A stretch of DNA of 9,833 nucleotides. Source: Acidaminococcaceae bacterium. GTDB taxonomy: Bacteria > Bacillota > Negativicutes > Acidaminococcales > Acidaminococcaceae. Shown here piece by piece: positions 5,223 to 9,833 of the stretch. The notes below the pieces were generated by a model, which was not told where the DNA came from, ran no database searches, and was given only the letters and a program-made list of their open reading frames with translations. The position numbers and the translations under genes are program-made. Within the stretch, counting starts at the first letter, position 1. The number at the start of each line of letters is the position of its first letter. The DNA lies in NCBI GenBank assembly GCA_017443165.1, contig JAFSOW010000239.1, positions 1 to 9,833 on the forward strand, written 5' to 3'.

Positions 5223-6425
5223 TCATTCTTCCTTCCCGGAAACCTTTTCCAGTTTCAGTCTCAGCTCCACAGGCCCGGCAGTGGTAATATCCCCGTCAGC
5301 AACGGCTGTAAGGCGTATCTTGCCGCCCATCCGCTGCATTTTGGTTACGGTATCCACCATGGTGACCGCATTCATATTGCCTACCTTGCCCGTCATGGGG
5401 TCCGGCATGACACCTGCTTTTACGGAAATCTGGTTGATTTCCTGCAGGAACAGCATAAATGCCTGGTCCGGAGTTACTTTCTTATCATTCATATCTATGA
5501 CTTTCTGGTGGATTTTGTTCCCGTCTTTATAAACCAGTTTGTTGGGAATGACTTCCAGACCGCAGAGAACAGGCTGTCCCACCACCGTATTGGCCAGGGA
5601 ACGAACCCTCACCAGCACATTGTTGCCTTTTGCTTTCCCCAACAGTTTCAGCAGCCGGTCATATTCCTCACGCTGGGCCCAGACGATTTCCGCCTTGGAA
5701 GAAGGATCCAGGCCGATACGGTTCATGGCAGCTGTATTGGCGCTTCCCATCAGCCAGCTCATCTGGTTGCGGTTTTCCTCTTCCGTGCCAGTATGAATGA
5801 TGCCAGCGAACACAACTTCCCCGCTGCGGTACATCATCTGCCCACCACGCATGAAAGCAAGGCCCTGCTGCAGTGCATCCGTTTCTTCCTGCAAGCCTTT
5901 AATTTCTTCATTCAGTTTGTCTCTGGCTTCAGTCAGAGACTGTACTTCGCTTTTCGCATTGACCAGCGCCCCCTGCGTAGCTTCATACTGTCCACGGACC
6001 TCGTTCAGACTGTTATTGGCAGCAAGCAGGTTCTTTTCCGCTGCGGTTTTTGCTGCATCGGCTTCCCGTATTTTTACGTCCAGATCTGCAATGGCCGCAT
6101 TTTTTTCTTTTAACGCGTTCATTGCCTTATCATACTCTTTTTCTGCCGTGTTTTTCTCAGACGTAAGCCGGAACAGTTCTTTCTGCAGCTTTTCCATGCC
6201 GAACAACGCTGTGCGAGCGCTTTCAGAAGATATTGCCAGGATGCCGACGGAAAACAGGGCAATCAGTACGCCTGACAGCACGGTCAGCAACACAGAAGTA
6301 TCGTGAGGGCGCAGACCGAACACACTCAGTTTCTTTTTTCCGATTTTACTTCCCAGCTTGTCTGCAATAAAGGCGATAAGACCGCCCATTACCGCTAACA
6401 AAAACATCAGCCGTATACCAAACAT
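5223..6425 (-). CDS. DUF3084 membrane-anchored coiled-coil protein
   Basis: A 400-residue protein of unknown function. It has two N-terminal membrane segments (about 5-22 and 45-66) joined by a basic loop GSKIGKKKLSVFGLRPHDTS that is typical of DUF3084 proteins. A heptad-like, Ala/Glu/Lys-rich coiled coil follows (about 75-190), then a folded C-terminal domain (about 195-400). The family is known from cyanobacteria and Negativicutes, both diderm. The predicted topology puts the loop in the cytoplasm and the coiled coil and C-domain outside or inside depending on orientation; I cannot settle this from sequence. It lies downstream of the lpt genes in the same direction, which suggests but does not prove a role in envelope biogenesis. 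Start supported by GAAGGGAA about seven bases before the ATG. Confidence 0.85.
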   Translation of the reverse strand: MFGIRLMFLLAVMGGLIAFIADKLGSKIGKKKLSVFGLRPHDTSVLLTVLSGVLIALFSVGILAISSESARTALFGMEKLQKELFRLTSEKNTAEKEYDKAMNALKEKNAAIADLDVKIREADAAKTAAEKNLLAANNSLNEVRGQYEATQGALVNAKSEVQSLTEARDKLNEEIKGLQEETDALQQGLAFMRGGQMMYRSGEVVFAGIIHTGTEEENRNQMSWLMGSANTAAMNRIGLDPSSKAEIVWAQREEYDRLLKLLGKAKGNNVLVRVRSLANTVVGQPVLCGLEVIPNKLVYKDGNKIHQKVIDMNDKKVTPDQAFMLFLQEINQISVKAGVMPDPMTGKVGNMNAVTMVDTVTKMQRMGGKIRLTAVADGDITTAGPVELRLKLEKVSGKEE

Positions 6426-6463
6426 GGATAGTTCCCTTCTTTAACTATTATTTAACAAACACT

Positions 6464-6490
6464 CTTTACGCAAATCTCCTTCGCATAAAG
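6464..6490 (-). other. Hairpin with GGAGA loop upstream of the DUF3084 gene
   Basis: On the minus strand CTTTATGCGAA and TTTGCGTAAAG can pair over 11 bp (two G-U wobbles) around the pentaloop GGAGA. It ends 38 bp before the DUF3084 start, in the 123-bp gap after lptF/G. No T-run follows, so it is not a terminator. An exposed GGA in a loop resembles CsrA sites, but one site alone is weak evidence; it may be an RNA-stability or processing element. No convincing promoter was found in this gap; TATAAA near 6507-6513 lacks a good -35 box. Confidence 0.4.
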
Positions 6491-6548
6491 AAGGAAGACG
6501 GGTTTTTATAACAATAGTAACATGTGATCTGACCTCCGGGACCCTGTA

Positions 6549-7640
6549 TCAGTAATCCGCCCTCTTCAGCATAAAGATGCCTGCGACGAAGCAGATGATG
6601 TTAGGCAGCATAGCCGCCAGCAACGGAGGAATGACCCCTCCTTTTCCCAGACCGGTGGCGAAGGCCATAATCCCGTAATACATAAAGATGACAATTACGC
6701 TGATACCCATGCCGATAGAAGAACCGCTGCGCTGCCGCTGAGTTCCCAGGGGCGCTCCCAGCAGTGCGAACACAAAACTGGCAAGAGGGATGGCAAAACG
6801 CATATAAATTTCCGTCCACAAGTCAGAGGTGGGCAGCTTCTGCCGTTCCAAAACCTTGACATAGGCCCGCAGTTCTCCCAGCGTCATCTCGTTTATGCTC
6901 TTCTGTTCCCAGTTGATTTCCCTGGGTGTTATGTTCAGTGGGATCACCTGTTTGGTAAAAGCCGCCTTGCTGGTAACACCTTCCTTTTCATCCACGGTAA
7001 AAACGTTTCCATCCTCCAGAACCCAGGAGTCTTCTTTCCAGGTGGCCTTTTTCGCGGTCTGCACGCGCATCAGCTTTTCTTTCTGGAATTCTTCAATAGT
7101 AACTTTGCTCATTACGCCCGTGCTTTCGTCAAAAGACCGGGCGTACGTGATGCGTTGCGTGTCCCCGCTGAGGGTCTTGACAACCACATGATCCTGCGTT
7201 TTGGGTTTTACATTACCGCGGATATCCACAGCCAGGATCTGTTTGGCTATATGCTTGGAAGGCGGTACCACTTTTTCCGCCCAGATGACGGAAAAAATAC
7301 TGACTACAAAGCCGACTACGATGACCGGCGCTACAATCCGGTAATAACTGACGCCGCCGGATTTCATAGCCACAATCTCGCTGTTGCCGGAAAGTTTTCC
7401 GAAAGCCATCAGCGTTGCCAGTAACACCGCCATGGGAAATGTATAATTGACAATTTCCGGAAGGCTGTATAGAAACAGCCGGGCAACCGTCGGAATCGGC
7501 GCCCCATACGTCGTGATGTACTGTACGATTTTAAACAACAGGCTGCTGGCAATAAAGATACTGGAAAAGGATGCTACACCAAAGATAAAAGGATACAGCA
7601 ATTCTTTCAGCACATATTTGTCCAATAATCGTAAATGCAT
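6549..7640 (-). CDS. lptF: LptF/LptG family lipopolysaccharide export permease
   Basis: Inner-membrane permease of the Lpt ABC transporter, which extracts lipopolysaccharide from the inner membrane and passes it to LptC. The 363-residue protein has the expected plan: three membrane segments (about 15-38, 58-80, 102-122), a periplasmic beta-jellyroll region (about 130-265) and three more segments (about 280-298, 308-330, 336-356). The cytoplasmic stretch GNSEIVAMKSGGVS (85-98) matches the coupling helix that contacts LptB. It starts 10 bp after the lptB stop, with GGGGGAT as ribosome site. Only one such permease gene is visible; Enterobacteria use an LptF-LptG heterodimer, so this one may pair with itself or with a partner encoded elsewhere. 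Sequence alone does not let me assign it to F or G. Confidence 0.92.
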   Translation of the reverse strand: MHLRLLDKYVLKELLYPFIFGVASFSSIFIASSLLFKIVQYITTYGAPIPTVARLFLYSLPEIVNYTFPMAVLLATLMAFGKLSGNSEIVAMKSGGVSYYRIVAPVIVVGFVVSIFSVIWAEKVVPPSKHIAKQILAVDIRGNVKPKTQDHVVVKTLSGDTQRITYARSFDESTGVMSKVTIEEFQKEKLMRVQTAKKATWKEDSWVLEDGNVFTVDEKEGVTSKAAFTKQVIPLNITPREINWEQKSINEMTLGELRAYVKVLERQKLPTSDLWTEIYMRFAIPLASFVFALLGAPLGTQRQRSGSSIGMGISVIVIFMYYGIMAFATGLGKGGVIPPLLAAMLPNIICFVAGIFMLKRADY

Positions 7641-7650
7641 TGCTATCCCC

Positions 7651-8370
7651 CTACATCTTAAAGTTTTCGCCCAGATAATACTTCCTTGCTATCGGATCGT
7701 TGGCAATGCTTTCGCTGTCGCCATGAAGCAGCACTTCGCCGCTTGCCAGGATATAGGCCTTGTCCACAATACTGAGCGTTTCCCGTACATTATGGTCGGT
7801 AATTAATATCCCGATGCCCCGTTTTGCCAGATGGGCAATCATGCTCTGAATGTCCGCCACTGCGATGGGGTCAATTCCCGCAAAGGGTTCGTCCAACAGT
7901 ATAAAAGCAGGATCCGTGGCCAGGGACCGGGCTATTTCCACACGCCTCCGCTCACCGCCGGAGAGCGCGGTTCCTATACTTTTCCTTACATGATTAATGT
8001 CGAACTCTTCCAGAAGGTCTTCCATTTTTTCAAGTTGCTTTTCATGGGGTAAAGAGGTCGTTTCCAGAATTGACAGGAGATTTTCTTCAACCGTCATTTT
8101 CCGGAAGATAGACGCTTCCTGGGGAAGATATCCAATACCCAGCCGGGCCCGCTGGTACATGGAAAGCCGGCTGATATCCTGTCCGTCCAAAGTCACGGTA
8201 CCGGCGTCAGGCTTTGCAATTCCTACCACCATATAAAAGGTTGTTGTCTTGCCGGCCCCATTGGGGCCCAGCAACCCTACAATGGTCCCTTGCTCTACCT
8301 GCAGGCTTACATTGTTCACCACTTTCCGCTGTCCGTAAATCTTTACCAGATTCTTTGTCTCGATAATCAA
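7651..8370 (-). CDS. lptB: Lipopolysaccharide export ABC transporter ATP-binding protein LptB
   Basis: Cytoplasmic ATPase that powers lipopolysaccharide extraction as a dimer under the LptF/G permease. At 239 residues it matches E. coli LptB in size. All ABC motifs are intact: Walker A GPNGAGKT (35-42), Q-loop Gln84, signature LSGGERRR (136-143), Walker B FILLDE (156-161) with Glu161 as catalytic base, and switch His193 in TDHNVRE. The FAGIDPIAV stretch after Walker B is typical of the LptB branch. The start codon is TTG at 8370, overlapping the lptA TGA stop as TTGA, and is supported by a strong GGAGGAT ribosome site eight bases upstream. No better ATG is available, so translation is coupled to lptA. 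Confidence 0.96.
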   Translation of the reverse strand: MIIETKNLVKIYGQRKVVNNVSLQVEQGTIVGLLGPNGAGKTTTFYMVVGIAKPDAGTVTLDGQDISRLSMYQRARLGIGYLPQEASIFRKMTVEENLLSILETTSLPHEKQLEKMEDLLEEFDINHVRKSIGTALSGGERRRVEIARSLATDPAFILLDEPFAGIDPIAVADIQSMIAHLAKRGIGILITDHNVRETLSIVDKAYILASGEVLLHGDSESIANDPIARKYYLGENFKM

Positions 8371-9248
8371 GCTTTTGTATCCTCCGTAGCAAAATCTTCT
8401 GCCTTTACCTGATCCAACATGTTGGATTCCGGATTAAAATTGGTCTGACCGTTTGCCATCAGGACCGCGCCCTCTCCAAACGCAGGATTGTCAATACTCT
8501 CGTTATCTTCTTTCGGATAATATACCATCACCACATTTCCCTGCGCATGCGTTTTGCTGTCGGGGCCCGAAACATTTGTAATACGGAGCTTATCCCCGGT
8601 TACGGTGTTCCCGTCCTGTGTCGCTTTTGCATTGCCAATCAGTTCTATATAACCGGTTTCCTTGGAATTGTAAATCGCCCGGTCACCGGAGCCGGTCATC
8701 TTCTGCGGCTTGTTTTCCATGGTAACGCCGCCGGTAGCATCGGCCACGCCGGATTTCATATCATATACAATCTTTCCGGCAGAGAGCCAGCTCCCGTCAA
8801 CTGAAGAAAGATGAGCGAATCCTCCCAGCGTCTCAGCGAATTGTTTATCATCATGGTAATCCACACGGTGTGCTTTCAGTGTTTTGTCCCCTTTTGTCAA
8901 AATCGCGTTACCCACGGCGGAAACAAACTTATCCGTGTACATGATCAGTTCATCGCTCTTCAGGTGGTTATCTTCTTTATCTGCCACCACGCCGCCGTAC
9001 AGATGACCCGTCCGGTTTTTGCTGTTAAAGGTAGAACCGCCCTGGGCAACCGCCACGCCTCCATCGTGTTTGATCGTGGTCTTGCCGGTGGTGGTGCCGT
9101 CCCCGCTTTTCATATCATATTCTATTTCTACAGCATCCACGCTGTATTTTGCATCTTTGGCAGGCGCCGCGAAAGCCGCGATACAATGCAGCATCACTAC
9201 TGTCATGCAGCCTATCAGAACTGTCAGCATCACTTTACTTTTCTTCAT
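8367..9248 (-). CDS. lptA: LptA/OstA-family periplasmic lipopolysaccharide transport protein
   Basis: Periplasmic bridge protein whose stacked beta-jellyrolls carry lipopolysaccharide from LptC towards the outer-membrane LptD. I start at 9248 (293 residues), where GAGGCGG lies five bases upstream and a clean signal peptide begins: MKKSK, a hydrophobic core, then AFA as the probable cleavage site at 25-27. An ATG 21 bp earlier adds seven residues without a good ribosome site. The mature part is rich in short beta-strand repeats of OstA type, such as IELIGNAKATQDGNTVTGDKL. YDMKSG occurs twice (VEIEYDMKSGDGTTTGKTTI and GKIVYDMKSGVADATGGVTM), about 130 residues apart, suggesting two tandem OstA units. 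It is much longer than E. coli LptA (185 residues). It overlaps lptC at its start and lptB at its end. Confidence 0.9.
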   Translation of the reverse strand: MKKSKVMLTVLIGCMTVVMLHCIAAFAAPAKDAKYSVDAVEIEYDMKSGDGTTTGKTTIKHDGGVAVAQGGSTFNSKNRTGHLYGGVVADKEDNHLKSDELIMYTDKFVSAVGNAILTKGDKTLKAHRVDYHDDKQFAETLGGFAHLSSVDGSWLSAGKIVYDMKSGVADATGGVTMENKPQKMTGSGDRAIYNSKETGYIELIGNAKATQDGNTVTGDKLRITNVSGPDSKTHAQGNVVMVYYPKEDNESIDNPAFGEGAVLMANGQTNFNPESNMLDQVKAEDFATEDTKA

Positions 9249-9807
9249 ATTTACCGCCTCTTTCCACATGCGCTTTGTCTTTCAGTTTAAAATGCTCAAA
9301 TTTACTGGAAGTAATGATTTTTTCGGCCATAGCCATCATATCTTCTTTAATGACCTTGACTGCGCCGGTAGCTGTTAAAATATCCTGTTTCTCTTTCCAT
9401 TCAACTTTATCTGCTTTCAAAAAGCCGCCCTGTTTTAACCGTGCGGTAACGCCATTGGTTAACATAAATTCATTACTTTTGATTTTAAGCTCGGCAGCTT
9501 TGGCTGTTACATACATTTCGTCCCCGTTACTGAGATAAACGGTGCCTTCCAGTTGTTTTGCCCTGACCAGGTTATCGTTCACCTGTATTGCCTCGCCCAC
9601 TTTCAGTTCCCAGAGGCGTTTCCCGTCTGCATCCCGGTGCAGCACGGTATTATACACTGTCGCCTTTGTTGTATCTGTTTCTGCTTTTTTTGTCTTACTG
9701 GTCGGTTCCGGAACCGTGCTGCCCCAGAACAGCCAGGCAAATACCAGAAATAAGGCTCCCAGACCGGCAACAACGGCCAAAATCATGTTTTTATTTTTCA
9801 TGGCCAT
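9235..9807 (-). CDS. lptC: Lipopolysaccharide export protein LptC
   Basis: Bitopic inner-membrane protein that takes lipopolysaccharide from the LptF/G-LptB extractor and hands it to LptA. The 190 residues comprise a short basic N-terminus, one membrane helix (about 9-28), a Thr/Lys-rich linker (about 33-50) and a beta-rich periplasmic domain. WELKVGEAIQVND and the later LKADKVEWKEKQDILTATGAVKV have the strand pattern of the LptC/OstA fold. Two ATGs (9807 and 9801) are close together. AAAGGAG lies four bases before the first and ten before the second, so the exact start is uncertain by two residues. It overlaps lptA and the frame entering from the right edge, which places it inside a longer operon. 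Confidence 0.88.
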   Translation of the reverse strand: MAMKNKNMILAVVAGLGALFLVFAWLFWGSTVPEPTSKTKKAETDTTKATVYNTVLHRDADGKRLWELKVGEAIQVNDNLVRAKQLEGTVYLSNGDEMYVTAKAAELKIKSNEFMLTNGVTARLKQGGFLKADKVEWKEKQDILTATGAVKVIKEDMMAMAEKIITSSKFEHFKLKDKAHVERGGKYEEK

Positions 9808-9832
9808 CCTGCTCCTTTGCCTTCACTTCTTC
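9791..9832 (-). CDS. Possible C-terminal tail of the gene upstream of lptC
   Basis: Of the three minus-strand frames entering from the right edge, two hit a stop within nine bases. The third stays open for 13 codons (EEVKAKEQDGHEK) and ends at TAA (9791-9793), overlapping the start of lptC by 17 bp. This fits a neighbouring gene ending in an operon overlap. In related gene orders a KDO-8-phosphate phosphatase (kdsC) often precedes lptC, but this tail is too short to identify. Confidence 0.35.
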   Translation of the reverse strand, partial: EEVKAKEQDGHEK

Positions 9833-9833
9833 A

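Noticed and set aside
5184..6113. Plus-strand open frame of 309 codons opposite the DUF3084 gene
   Set aside because: The composition is that of a shadow of a coiled-coil gene (Phe, His, Arg and Gln-rich without domain pattern), and it is antisense to a supported gene.

Overview
The window looks like chromosome from a diderm Firmicute of the class Negativicutes. The ribosomal block rplU-prp-rpmA, with an N-terminally extended L27 and its processing protease Prp, is a Firmicutes signature. The lptC-lptA-lptB-lptF/G block makes the machinery that carries lipopolysaccharide to an outer membrane, which classical Gram-positives lack. A DUF3084 protein and a YqgF-like protein follow it, a grouping I associate with Negativicutes. 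An Acidaminococcus or Phascolarctobacterium-like source is my best guess, but the genus is inference only. There is no phage, IS, CRISPR or defence system; this is core chromosome with some interesting regulatory DNA.

Layout from the left. (1) rpmA, prp and rplU lie on the minus strand (5-974), behind a good sigma-A promoter (1153-1181) and a structured leader of about 170 nt (975-1146). (2) glyA (minus, 1186-2442) and cysE (plus, 2671-3627) diverge from a 228-bp AT-rich control region holding two inverted repeats that overlap the proposed glyA promoter. Both enzymes use serine: GlyA for glycine and one-carbon units, CysE for cysteine. (3) At 3628-3876 there is no gene, but a 22-bp perfect inverted repeat encloses a 73-nt structured insert (3723-3839). 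It probably terminates both cysE and the converging tRNA-Ser(UGA) gene (3877-3964), which has a perfect-consensus promoter (3980-4008).

(4) A minus-strand series follows: fchA-type cyclodeaminase/cyclohydrolase (4030-4662), YqgF-like RNase H-fold protein (4737-5213) and DUF3084 membrane coiled-coil protein (5223-6425). A 123-bp gap with an 11-bp hairpin separates these from lptF/G (6549-7640), lptB, lptA and lptC (to 9807). The lpt genes overlap or nearly touch and read as one operon entering from beyond the right edge. The only open frame entering from that edge ends inside the start of lptC and is probably the tail of the preceding gene.

Together the Lpt proteins form the inner-membrane ATPase and permease (LptB with LptF/G), the membrane-anchored acceptor (LptC) and the periplasmic bridge (LptA). 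GlyA and FchA-type enzymes both act in tetrahydrofolate one-carbon metabolism but sit in separate transcription units.
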